Notes under the pieces: generated by a model
Database searches by the model: none
Seen by the model: only the letters and a program-made list of their open reading frames with translations
Told to the model about the DNA's origin: nothing
Part shown: positions 40,185-47,191 of the stretch, piece after piece
Numbering within the stretch: position 1 is the stretch's first letter
Layout: every line of letters starts with the position of its first letter
Assembly: GCA_903927005.1 (NCBI GenBank)
Contig: CAIYLH010000069.1
Location: 1 to 64,000 of the forward strand
From: an uncultured Pseudomonadota bacterium
GTDB taxonomy: Bacteria > Pseudomonadota > Gammaproteobacteria > Steroidobacterales > Steroidobacteraceae
Direction of reading: 5' to 3'
Length of the DNA stretch: 64,000 nt
Made by a program: the position numbers and the translations under genes

Positions 40185-40440
40185 ACACTCGCCGTTCTTT
40201 CGGTGTTGCATTACGAACTGAGATTAACCGGACGTCGTCGTCGCGGTACGCAAATACGACGACCATCAGCGCTCCGAAGGTATTGAGGCCTATCGCCACG
40301 ATTCGTTGCTCCGATTCAACGGCATCGTCTTCATTCGTAAGTGCCAAGGGATCGCTAAAAACACCGTCGCCTTCGGAAAGTGACACGCCGTGCTTGCGAA
40401 TATTTGCCGCATTCTTCTTCGGATCGAAGGTGTGGCTTAT
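40168..40440 (-). CDS. brnT: BrnT-type toxin, full-length frame lacking an ordinary start codon
   Basis: The family core 'RIVAIGLNTFGALMVVVFAYRDDDVRLISVRNATPKERRVYEKG' identifies a BrnT ribonuclease toxin. The first ATG/GTG/TTG start in frame is GTG 40386, which would remove the N-terminal strand. The frame stays open upstream and encodes the expected N-terminus 'SHTFDPKKNAANIRKHG', preceded by ATA at 40440 where a start is expected. No ATG, GTG or TTG occurs from there to the upstream stop at 40503-40501. The toxin may start at ATA, start truncated at GTG, or be inactive. A consensus TATAAT lies just upstream on this strand. Confidence 0.75.
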   Translation of the reverse strand: MSHTFDPKKNAANIRKHGVSLSEGDGVFSDPLALTNEDDAVESEQRIVAIGLNTFGALMVVVFAYRDDDVRLISVRNATPKERRVYEKGI

Positions 40441-40455
40441 ACGGCTAGTATGCTC

Positions 40456-40461
40456 ATTATA
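40456..40461 (-). promoter_or_regulatory. Candidate -10 element of brnTA
   Basis: TATAAT on the minus strand, 15 bp before the ATA at 40440. Transcription would begin around 40449, giving an almost leaderless toxin message. No good -35 is seen at normal spacing. Confidence 0.4.
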
Positions 40462-40492
40462 TGCATATATATCAAGATGCGGCGTATCTGAG

Positions 40493-40562
40493 TGTCTAAC
40501 TCAGGGGTGAGCGACCGCGGGCGGCGGCTACAGCAGTTAGTAGTTTGGCCATACCGGCCCGC
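40493..40562. repeat. 70-bp flanking repeat, right copy
   Basis: Begins TGTCTAACTCAGGGGTGAG and ends ATACCGGCCCGC; it is the second copy of the element at 39846-39915, in the same orientation. It is followed directly by a perfect hairpin CCCCAAC-TTTT-GTTGGGG (40562-40579). The two copies bracket brnTA exactly, leaving 577 bp between them. Confidence 0.7.
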
Positions 40563-40590
40563 CCCAACTTTTGTTGGGGATTGCTCGCGA

Positions 40591-40610
40591 ATATGTCATA
40601 TGTGACATAT
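40591..40610. promoter_or_regulatory. Perfect 8-bp inverted repeat, candidate HigA operator
   Basis: ATATGTCA-TATG-TGACATAT lies directly in front of the toxin frame that begins at 40612, overlapping a possible -10 element (TATATT, 40608-40613). This is the expected position for autorepression by the XRE antitoxin encoded downstream. Confidence 0.6.
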
Positions 40611-40611
40611 A

Positions 40612-41169
40612 TTGATAGGCGCGTGTCCGAAGCGCAAGCCGCTAGCGGGGCTGCATGGGGAAATTCGAACCCCTCCGCTCTCTACTGCGGCGCGCATTGA
40701 GGTGGGCTATCTTCTTCGTCGCTTGCAGCGAGGCGATTTTCTTTCGATGCCTCTGTCGCGGCCCATGCCTATTGTCGGTCCAAGTTGCCACGAGTTTCGA
40801 GTCAACGATATTGCGAGCACTTGGCGCTTGGTGTATCGGATCGACAAGGATGCAATTGTAATTCTGGACGTGTTTTCGAAGAAAACTGCGCAGACGTCGA
40901 AGGCCGTCATCGACGCCTGCCAGAAGCTCCTTCAGGAGTATGACCATGCGGGAAAGTACGCGAAAGAAGCTGGAAGGCAAGGGCTGGGCAGTCGGCGACG
41001 CCAAGGATTTCCTCGGTCTCTCTCCGGAGGAAGAGGCGTATATCGAACTGCGCTTGAAGCTTGCAGATGGTCTGAAAGCTCGGCGCAAGGCCCACGGTGT
41101 CTCGCAGGTCGCGCTCGCACAAGCGATGAAGTCGAGCCAGTCTCGAGTTGCGAAGATGGAGGCAGGTGA
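40612..41169 (+). CDS. HigB/RelE-type toxin (phage-derived Gp49-like) with abnormal C-terminal extension
   Basis: Residues about 8-108 match the Gp49-like HigB toxin family: 'LHGEIRTPPLSTAARIEVGYLLRRLQRGD', 'LSRPMPIVGPSCHEFRVND', 'WRLVYRIDKDAIVILDVFSKKTAQT'. Such toxins cleave mRNA on the ribosome and are usually about 110 aa. Here the frame runs on for about 75 more residues, reading most of higA in another frame, so the normal stop appears to be lost. The only start that keeps the family N-terminus is TTG 40612, which sits at the operator and a possible -10 element with no ribosome-binding site. Activity is therefore doubtful. Confidence 0.75.
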   Translation: MIGACPKRKPLAGLHGEIRTPPLSTAARIEVGYLLRRLQRGDFLSMPLSRPMPIVGPSCHEFRVNDIASTWRLVYRIDKDAIVILDVFSKKTAQTSKAVIDACQKLLQEYDHAGKYAKEAGRQGLGSRRRQGFPRSLSGGRGVYRTALEACRWSESSAQGPRCLAGRARTSDEVEPVSSCEDGGR

Positions 41170-41260
41170 TCCCACAGTCTCCCTCGATCTTCTAGTTAAG
41201 TCGCTACTGACGCTCGGCACTTCGAATCGGGAGTTGGCGGCAATGATCACTCGCCGCTGA
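40946..41260 (+). CDS. XRE-family antitoxin (HigA-like)
   Basis: 104 aa from ATG 40946, which has AGGAG at ideal spacing (7 nt); an ATG 6 nt earlier is too close to it. The helix-turn-helix is clear in 'LKARRKAHGVSQVALAQAMKSSQSRVAKMEAGDPTVSLDLLVKSLLTLG'. It is the antitoxin and autorepressor partner of the upstream toxin. The toxin frame overlaps its first 224 nt. Confidence 0.88.
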   Translation: MRESTRKKLEGKGWAVGDAKDFLGLSPEEEAYIELRLKLADGLKARRKAHGVSQVALAQAMKSSQSRVAKMEAGDPTVSLDLLVKSLLTLGTSNRELAAMITRR

Positions 41261-41265
41261 GGCGA

Positions 41266-41335
41266 TCCCTAACAACGGGATTAGCGGCGCGGGACGCGCT
41301 CCAATCGGCGACCCATCATGAGGGCCGCCAGCGGC
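41266..41335. repeat. Possible third, degenerate copy of the 70-bp repeat
   Basis: Just past the higA stop, CTAAC, GGG, AGCG and GCGGG occur in the order and approximate spacing of the left half of the 70-bp element (one 1-bp gap needed). The right half is not convincingly conserved. Reported only because it would bracket higBA as the other copies bracket brnTA. Confidence 0.25.
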
Positions 41336-41390
41336 GCTGGGCAGGTTCCGGCGCCGGCGCCAGACGTCGGATTTAGACAATTCACTGTCG

Positions 41391-41413
41391 GCTGTACACA
41401 ATGTCTGTACGGC
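41391..41413. promoter_or_regulatory. Imperfect inverted repeat upstream of a serine hydrolase
   Basis: GCTGTACA (41391-41398) and TGTACGGC (41406-41413) match as an inverted repeat at 7 of 8 positions with a 7-bp spacer, 66 bp before the hydrolase start. A possible operator; no regulator is identified. Confidence 0.3.
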
Positions 41414-41478
41414 GTCCGCGCGGATCATCCTGTTACGGGCCGGAATCGGCGCAGTCCACTGATATGGCCGCGGAGCTC

Positions 41479-43296
41479 ATGATGTTCACCTCTCGTTCTA
41501 AGATCGTCTCCCTGCTGCTCTGCGCCCTGTCGGCGGTTCCCGCCGTCGGTCATGCCGGCGCTGCGGCACAGTCGCTCCCCGTGGCCATGCTGCTCGGGCA
41601 ACCCACGGCCGATGCGCCGGTGGCCAATGCTGCGTTCGCGCCGGGTCCCGACGCCACCGCTGCAGGCCCGCTGGTCGGTACGCTGCGGATTGCGCAGAGT
41701 CCTCTGGCCACCCGGCCGCTGCTGGATGGCCCCGTTGTCGATGGGCGGGATGCACGTCTGTTCCCCGCCATCAGTCTGCAGTTGTTCACCTCTGGCGACC
41801 TGCTCGTTCCGGTGGCGCGTGGCGAGATGCTTGCCGAGTCCGTGGCTGCCTCAGTGCCTAGCTACTGGCGGGTGATCGCGCAGATTGGTCGCGTCTGGCA
41901 CGAGGCGGCCGATGGCGACTGGCAGCGTGCTGCGCTGCCACTGATGCTGGTCAACGACACCGAGAATCACGCGCACCAGGGCTTGGCGACCTTCCTGTAC
42001 AAGGACGGCGCGGTCAGCAACCTGCGGCTGCAGTTCGTGCAGCAGACCGGCCCTTATCTCGTGAAGCCACATTTCGTAGCCTGGGGCGTCGCCGCGACAG
42101 AATGGGCCGCGGGCGGTATGGATGACCTGTCGGCGCAACGAGCCTCGGTAGAGCGTGAGCTTGCCGCTCGGCTGCCTGCGCGTCCGTGGCAGGACCTCGT
42201 CGAGGAGCTGCCGGCCGGTACCCTGGATGGATTCGGTGGCCCGCTGTTGCCGGAGTGGACGGTGCAGACGGCGCTGGTGCGCAACGGCACGCTCTATTAC
42301 CAGCCGTCGGCGACCCCCTTCGGCCCGTACCCCTACCCGCTGGAAATGCGCTTCGGCGTGCGCTCCATCATGAAGAGCGTCGCAGCGCCCTTGGCGCTGC
42401 TGCACCTGGCCGAGGTCTACGGCCCGTGGGTGCTGACGCTTAACATTGGCGATTACGTCGAGGGCCTGGATCCAAAGTTCAAGCGCGTTCGTTTCATCGA
42501 CGCGGCCAGCATGGCGAGCGGCTTTGGCGGCACGGGTACGGTCAAGACGCATCCCAACGATATTTACGATGGCTATCTGGGCGGTGACTACGACGCCTGG
42601 TACACCGCGCCATCGGCGGCTGCGAAGCTTGCGCAGATCAATCGGAGCCTGAAACCTTATCCGTGGGAGCCCGGTCGCGTCGTGCGCTACCGCGATCAGG
42701 ACTTCTTCCTGCTTGGCCTCGCCGTCGATCGATTCCTGAAGTCGGTGCGCGGTCCTGATGCCGACGCCTGGAAGATGTTGCAGGCCGAGGTGTTCGCGCC
42801 AATCGGAATCTTTCATGCCCCGGCCGTACATACGCGCGAAACCGGCGGTGTTGATGGCCCGGTCTGGTTCAACGCGGGCTATTACCCCAGCCTCGACGAT
42901 CTCGCCAAGATTGCCGGCCTCTACCAGAACGCGGGCGCGCACGACGGTCGGCAGTTGCTCAATCGCCAACTAACACTCGACTTGCTGCACGCGATCGGGG
43001 CGCTGGTGAAGAGCGGCGATGGCTCCGTGCATCCTGATGTCCCCAGTGATGGAGCGGATGCGCCAGAGCTGTACCGGATGGGCTTCCACTACACGCCGTA
43101 CCAGTCGAGCCGCGACCACCAGTTGCGCTATCTGCCGACGATGGAAGGATCCGGTGAGAACGAGGTGTTTCTGTTCCCCAATGGCCTGATCTCCATCCGG
43201 ACCGCCAAGGCGTCGGGCCTGCCAGAGGGTGTAAAGGCGTTCTCTGATGAAGGCCCGATGACGATCCGCGCCGTCGAGCGCCTCGCCCCGTTCTAA
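41479..43296 (+). CDS. Secreted serine hydrolase, beta-lactamase-like fold
   Basis: 605 aa from ATGATG at 41479/41482 with GGAG upstream and a signal peptide (IVSLLLCALSAVPAVGHAGAA). The C-terminal half carries an SxxK motif (SIMK in 'FGVRSIMKSVAAPLALLHL') and family context such as 'VRFIDAASMASGFGG' and 'RYRDQDFFLLGLAVDRFL'. The usual YxN is altered to Y-R-D here. The N-terminal half, about 250 residues, is an unassigned domain with 'YWRVIAQIGRVWHEAADGDW'. Catalysis is likely but the substrate is unknown. The MttB-like gene follows after 20 nt. Confidence 0.8.
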   Translation: MMFTSRSKIVSLLLCALSAVPAVGHAGAAAQSLPVAMLLGQPTADAPVANAAFAPGPDATAAGPLVGTLRIAQSPLATRPLLDGPVVDGRDARLFPAISLQLFTSGDLLVPVARGEMLAESVAASVPSYWRVIAQIGRVWHEAADGDWQRAALPLMLVNDTENHAHQGLATFLYKDGAVSNLRLQFVQQTGPYLVKPHFVAWGVAATEWAAGGMDDLSAQRASVERELAARLPARPWQDLVEELPAGTLDGFGGPLLPEWTVQTALVRNGTLYYQPSATPFGPYPYPLEMRFGVRSIMKSVAAPLALLHLAEVYGPWVLTLNIGDYVEGLDPKFKRVRFIDAASMASGFGGTGTVKTHPNDIYDGYLGGDYDAWYTAPSAAAKLAQINRSLKPYPWEPGRVVRYRDQDFFLLGLAVDRFLKSVRGPDADAWKMLQAEVFAPIGIFHAPAVHTRETGGVDGPVWFNAGYYPSLDDLAKIAGLYQNAGAHDGRQLLNRQLTLDLLHAIGALVKSGDGSVHPDVPSDGADAPELYRMGFHYTPYQSSRDHQLRYLPTMEGSGENEVFLFPNGLISIRTAKASGLPEGVKAFSDEGPMTIRAVERLAPF

Positions 43297-43316
43297 AGCC
43301 GAACCCGCTTAGCCGT

Positions 43317-44858
43317 ATGACCACAGAACCCCGTAAGCGCCGCGATGGCGGCCGCCTCCGCCGCAGCACCGGTGACGCGTTGGCGCAGTTGCCATGGCAG
43401 TCGGTTAGAAATCCGTATCCACCGATGGAAATTCTGTCGGCCGACCAGGTTGAGGCGATTCACGAGACCTCGCTGCGAATCCTCGAGGAGCTGGGAATAG
43501 AGCTGATGTCCGCTGCCGGACGCGCGCTGCTGCGCGCGGCTGGTGCGACGGTGGATGAGGCCAGCGGCAACGTGCGTCTGGACCGCGAGCTCGTCGCCCG
43601 GGCACTTGCGAGCGCACCGGCCGAGTTCTCGCTGACACCCCGCAACACCGAGCGGCGCGTGCACCTTGGCGGTAATCATCTGAACTTCGGCCTGGTTGCA
43701 GGGCCGCCGAACGTGCATGACCTTGAACGCGGCCGCAGGCCTGGCAACTACCGCGATTACTGCGACTTCATCCGACTGGCGCAACACTTCAATGCGATCC
43801 ATCTGATCGGCAACCAGGTCTGCGCGCCCATAGATCTGCCGGCAACCTCGCGTCACCTCGATACGTATCTGGCGAACCTGCTTTATTCCGACCGGGCGTT
43901 CCACTGCACGGCGATCGGCGCCGGCCGCGCTCATGATGCGATCGAGATGATGGCGATCGCGCGCGGACTTAGCCTTGAGCAGATTGCCGACAGTCCCTCG
44001 GTGATGACGATCATCTCGGTCAACAGTCCGCGCCGCTTTGATGAGGCGATGACTGACGGCCTGATGGAAATGGCCACCTACGGCCAGCCGGTGGTAATCA
44101 CGCCATTCACGCTGATGGGTGCGATGGCGCCGGTGTCGCTCGCCGCGGCCCTCGCGCAGCAGAACGCTGAGGCCTTGTTCGGCGTCGTGTTGGCTCAGGT
44201 CGTGCGCCCTGGCACACCTGTGATGTACGGCGCGTTTACCTCGAACGTCGACATGCGCTCAGGGGCGCCAGCGTTCGGAACCCCGGAAAACGCCAAGGCC
44301 AACGTCGCCAGCGGACAGCTCGCCCGGCGCTATCGCCTGCCCTATAGAACCTCGAACGCGAGCGCCTCGAACGCCGCCGACGCGCAGGGCGCCTACGAGA
44401 CGCAGATGTCGCTTTGGGGCGCAGTGCTGGGTCATGGCAACCTCATCTACCATGCTGCCGGTTGGCAGGAGGGTGGCCTCACCGCTTCATTCGAGAAGCT
44501 GGTGCTAGACGTTGAGATGTTGCAGATGATGATGGAGTTCCTGCGACCCATCGAGGTAAACGAGGCGGAACTCGGCTTCGACGCAATCGCTGCGGTACCG
44601 ACCGGAGGCCACTTCTTCGGCGAGCCGCACACGATGGCTCGCTACGAGCATGCGTTCTACCAGCCGCTGGTTTCGAATTGGCAGAACTACGAAAACTGGG
44701 AGCTTGCGGGTGCTCGTGACGCGACCCAGCGAGCGACGGCGGTGTGGAAGAGGGCGCTGCTGGAGTATGAGCAGCCGCCGCTAGACACGGCCGTTGGCGA
44801 GGCACTGGCAGACTACGTGACTCGCCGACGAGCTGAGATCGGCGACGGCGAGCCCTGA
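43317..44858 (+). CDS. Trimethylamine methyltransferase (MttB) superfamily protein, non-pyrrolysine
   Basis: 513 aa of the MttB superfamily, shown by 'RILEELGIELMSAAGRALLRAAGATVDE', 'RNTERRVHLGG', 'TPFTLMGAMAPVSLAAALAQQNAEALFGVVLAQ', 'GTPVMYGAFTSNVDMRSGAPAFGTPE' and 'GGHFFGEPHTMARYEHAFYQP'. The frame is uninterrupted, so no amber-encoded pyrrolysine is used. Such members include MtgB, a corrinoid-dependent glycine betaine methyltransferase. No cognate corrinoid protein or reductive activase is adjacent, so either the partner is elsewhere or the chemistry differs. A quaternary amine substrate is inferred from the family. Confidence 0.88.
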   Translation: MTTEPRKRRDGGRLRRSTGDALAQLPWQSVRNPYPPMEILSADQVEAIHETSLRILEELGIELMSAAGRALLRAAGATVDEASGNVRLDRELVARALASAPAEFSLTPRNTERRVHLGGNHLNFGLVAGPPNVHDLERGRRPGNYRDYCDFIRLAQHFNAIHLIGNQVCAPIDLPATSRHLDTYLANLLYSDRAFHCTAIGAGRAHDAIEMMAIARGLSLEQIADSPSVMTIISVNSPRRFDEAMTDGLMEMATYGQPVVITPFTLMGAMAPVSLAAALAQQNAEALFGVVLAQVVRPGTPVMYGAFTSNVDMRSGAPAFGTPENAKANVASGQLARRYRLPYRTSNASASNAADAQGAYETQMSLWGAVLGHGNLIYHAAGWQEGGLTASFEKLVLDVEMLQMMMEFLRPIEVNEAELGFDAIAAVPTGGHFFGEPHTMARYEHAFYQPLVSNWQNYENWELAGARDATQRATAVWKRALLEYEQPPLDTAVGEALADYVTRRRAEIGDGEP

Positions 44859-44975
44859 GTGAAGGCGCGCTATTCCTGGTGACGGCTCCTTACCGAGGCA
44901 TTGCGCGGCAAGCGGGCCTGGCTCGAGGCTTCTGCAGCCGACTACGGCGGTATTCTGAGCGCCGCCGGCTAAAGC

Positions 44976-46124
44976 TCAGTTCGGGGAACGGCGTTCGCCG
45001 TCCTGCCATACGTCGATGACGCGTAGCGCGTTATCCGCGACCACGAAGTCTGCCCGGTAGCCCGCATCGATCCGGCCGTGGCTGGTGCCTAGGCCGAGAA
45101 ACTCGGCGGGATACTCGCTCGCCATACGCACCGCATCTGCGGTCGGCAGGTTCAGAAGTTCAACGGCGTTGCGGACCGCGCGAGCCATGTTGAGGGCAGT
45201 TCCGGCAAGCGTGCCTGCATCGTCGACGCAGTAGCCGTCGCGTACATGAATGGTCTTGCCGTGCAGGTCAAAGCTTGCAAGGTCGGTGCCGACGCAGGGC
45301 ATCGCGTCGGTGACCAGCATGAACCGTTCATGTGCCTTTGCCGCCAGAGCGACGCGCAGCGTCCGCGGGTCTACATGGTGGCCATCGACGATGATTCCGC
45401 ACCACGAGTAGCGGTCAAGCAGCGCCGCGCCCACGACCCCCGACGCTCTGCTTGTCAGCGGTGACATCGCATTGAACAGGTGCGTGAAGCCTCGCAGGCC
45501 GTGCTTGAGCGCCACTTCGATCTGCTCGCAGGTCGCCTCGCTATGGCCGGCCGCGAGGATAACGCCGGCATCGCTGAGTGCACGCAGCAGCTCCGGTGGC
45601 GTGCACTCCGGCGCGATCGTCAGTAACATTTTTCCGCCACGCAGCGACTGCAGCAGCGGCAGTACGTCGGCGTCGAGAGCGCGTATCCGCTGTGCGTCGT
45701 GGATGCCCTTGCGCCGTGGGTTGATGAACGGTCCTTCAATATGGATGCCCAGAACGCCCGGCACGCCGGCGGCGATAGCGGCATTCACAGCCTCGATCGC
45801 GCGGCCAATCACCTCGAGGTCGTCGCTGATCAGAGTAGGCAGGAAGCCGGTCGTGCCGAACTGTAGATGTGCCCGGCCGATCGCAGCGATTCCCTCGACG
45901 GTTGGCGCGTCGTTGAACAATACGCCGCCGCCTCCATTGACTTGAGTGTCGATGAAGCCAGGTAACAGCAGGTGATTGTGCAGATCATCGATCGTGGCGC
46001 CCGCCGGAATCGGCGCGGTGGGATCCTGAACTGCATCGATGGTGGTGCCGTGCACGAGCACGGTCCCGCGGTGCATGGCGCCGTCCGTACCGAGGATGCG
46101 GCCATTAATGAGTGCGCGGTACAT
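44976..46124 (-). CDS. nagA: N-acetylglucosamine-6-phosphate deacetylase
   Basis: 382 aa from ATG 46124, which overlaps the upstream SIS gene stop as TGATG; the longer frame is a shadow of that gene. NagA motifs: 'LLLPGFIDTQVNGGGG', 'HIEGPFINPRRKGIHD' (metal Glu), 'AGHSEAT', 'THLFNAMSPL', 'GIIVDGHHVD' and 'LVTDAMP' (catalytic Asp). It removes the acetyl group from GlcNAc-6-P in the cytosol to give GlcN-6-P for the next enzyme. Last gene of the minus-strand nag operon. Confidence 0.95.
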   Translation of the reverse strand: MYRALINGRILGTDGAMHRGTVLVHGTTIDAVQDPTAPIPAGATIDDLHNHLLLPGFIDTQVNGGGGVLFNDAPTVEGIAAIGRAHLQFGTTGFLPTLISDDLEVIGRAIEAVNAAIAAGVPGVLGIHIEGPFINPRRKGIHDAQRIRALDADVLPLLQSLRGGKMLLTIAPECTPPELLRALSDAGVILAAGHSEATCEQIEVALKHGLRGFTHLFNAMSPLTSRASGVVGAALLDRYSWCGIIVDGHHVDPRTLRVALAAKAHERFMLVTDAMPCVGTDLASFDLHGKTIHVRDGYCVDDAGTLAGTALNMARAVRNAVELLNLPTADAVRMASEYPAEFLGLGTSHGRIDAGYRADFVVADNALRVIDVWQDGERRSPN

Positions 46125-47191
46125 CAGACTGTCTGGGTGACCTTGTGGAGAAATGGCGGCTGGTCGGGATCGTGGCCGCGTGCGGTGGCGAGGTGGGCGA
46201 GCAGGCGGTAAGTGCTCGCCGCGAGCAGCGCGGGCGCGACCACGGCCGACTCCGGAATCGTCGGCAGGTGGATCGTGCCGGGAACGTTTCCGCCGGCCAG
46301 CAGCACCTGCACGCCGCGGTTGACGAGCTCCGCCGCCAGCGCCTCTAGCCCCGGTCGGGTCGCGTCGTCCTGCGCGAGCAGCAGCGCGGGGAACCCTGCG
46401 CCGAGCAGCGCGAACGGGCCGTGACGGACCTCTGCGCTGCTGAACGCCTCCGCATGCAGGCCACAGGTTTCCTTGCACTTGAGCGCGGCCTCCTGCGCTA
46501 CTCCAAGGCCGAGCCCTCGGCCGATCACATACAAATGCGAGACCGGCACAAGCGGCTCCAATGCCGCGCTCCAGTCGAGCTTCCAGGCAGCATTGAGTGA
46601 TTCTGGCAGTCGCTGCACCGCAGCGGTGAGTTCGGCGTCCTGGGTCCATGCAGCGGTCAGGTGCGCCAGCGCTGCGAGCGAGGCGATATATGACTTGGTC
46701 GCGGCGACGCTGCGTTCCGGGCCTGCGCACAACGGCAGCACGTGATCTGCCAAGCCGTTCAGCGGTGCTTCCGGGTCATTGCACAGGGCCAGCACGGTCG
46801 CGCCGCTGCGTTTGGCTGCAGTGACCGATGTGAGCAGGTCAGGGCTGCGGCCGGACTGGGAGATCGCGATGTACAAACAGTCGCGCAGGTCCTGGTCGAC
46901 GCCGTAGACGGAACTCACTGACGGCGCCGCCGACACAGTCAGTACCCGGGCGCGGGTTTCGATCAGGTACTTGCCATAGGTAGCGGCATGGTCGGAACTA
47001 CCGCGGGCGCAGGTCACGACGGTGCGTGGTGGGCGGGCCCGCAACGCCGCGCCAATCTCGGCGACGCGCGCGGCGTTGTGCTCAAGCTGACGGGCGACGA
47101 CGTCACCGGAGGAGGCCGCCTCCTGGTACATGCGCGTGGTCGTCGCGGTGTCCGGCGTTTCGGAATAAAGGTGCTGAGTGGGCATGGTCAC
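46124..47191 (-). CDS. nagB-II: SIS-domain glucosamine-6-phosphate deaminase (NagB-II type)
   Basis: 355 aa with two SIS sugar-isomerase domains ('CARGSSDHAATYGKYLIE', 'ISQSGRSPDLLTSVTAAKRSGA', then 'HLYVIGRGLGLGVAQEAALKCKETCGLHAEAFSSAEVRHGP'). It resembles the isomerase half of GlmS without the glutaminase domain, the pattern of NagB-II (AgaS-like) deaminases that replace classical NagB. It converts GlcN-6-P to fructose-6-phosphate and ammonia. Position between the GntR gene and nagA supports this. GTG 47191 overlaps the regulator's stop as GTGA; ATG 47185 is the alternative start. Confidence 0.9.
   Translation of the reverse strand: MTMPTQHLYSETPDTATTTRMYQEAASSGDVVARQLEHNAARVAEIGAALRARPPRTVVTCARGSSDHAATYGKYLIETRARVLTVSAAPSVSSVYGVDQDLRDCLYIAISQSGRSPDLLTSVTAAKRSGATVLALCNDPEAPLNGLADHVLPLCAGPERSVAATKSYIASLAALAHLTAAWTQDAELTAAVQRLPESLNAAWKLDWSAALEPLVPVSHLYVIGRGLGLGVAQEAALKCKETCGLHAEAFSSAEVRHGPFALLGAGFPALLLAQDDATRPGLEALAAELVNRGVQVLLAGGNVPGTIHLPTIPESAVVAPALLAASTYRLLAHLATARGHDPDQPPFLHKVTQTV

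Noticed and set aside
39846-40579. Classical integron attC sites
   Set aside because: The right copy contains GTCTAAC, an acceptable R'' box, but no complementary GTTRRRY box at the far end; GTTGGGG instead pairs with the adjacent CCCCAAC. No integrase is in the window. Kept only as an attC-like possibility.
41851-42969. 372-codon antisense frame opposite the secreted serine hydrolase
   Set aside because: No recognisable motifs or ribosome-binding site; the plus-strand frame has a signal peptide and SxxK motif.
43317-44858. Pyrrolysine-containing trimethylamine methyltransferase
   Set aside because: The 513-codon frame has no in-frame TAG and no Pyl synthesis genes are present.
46125-46730. 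N-terminal extension of the nagA frame
   Set aside because: It reads through the SIS gene in another frame; the real start at 46124 overlaps the SIS stop.
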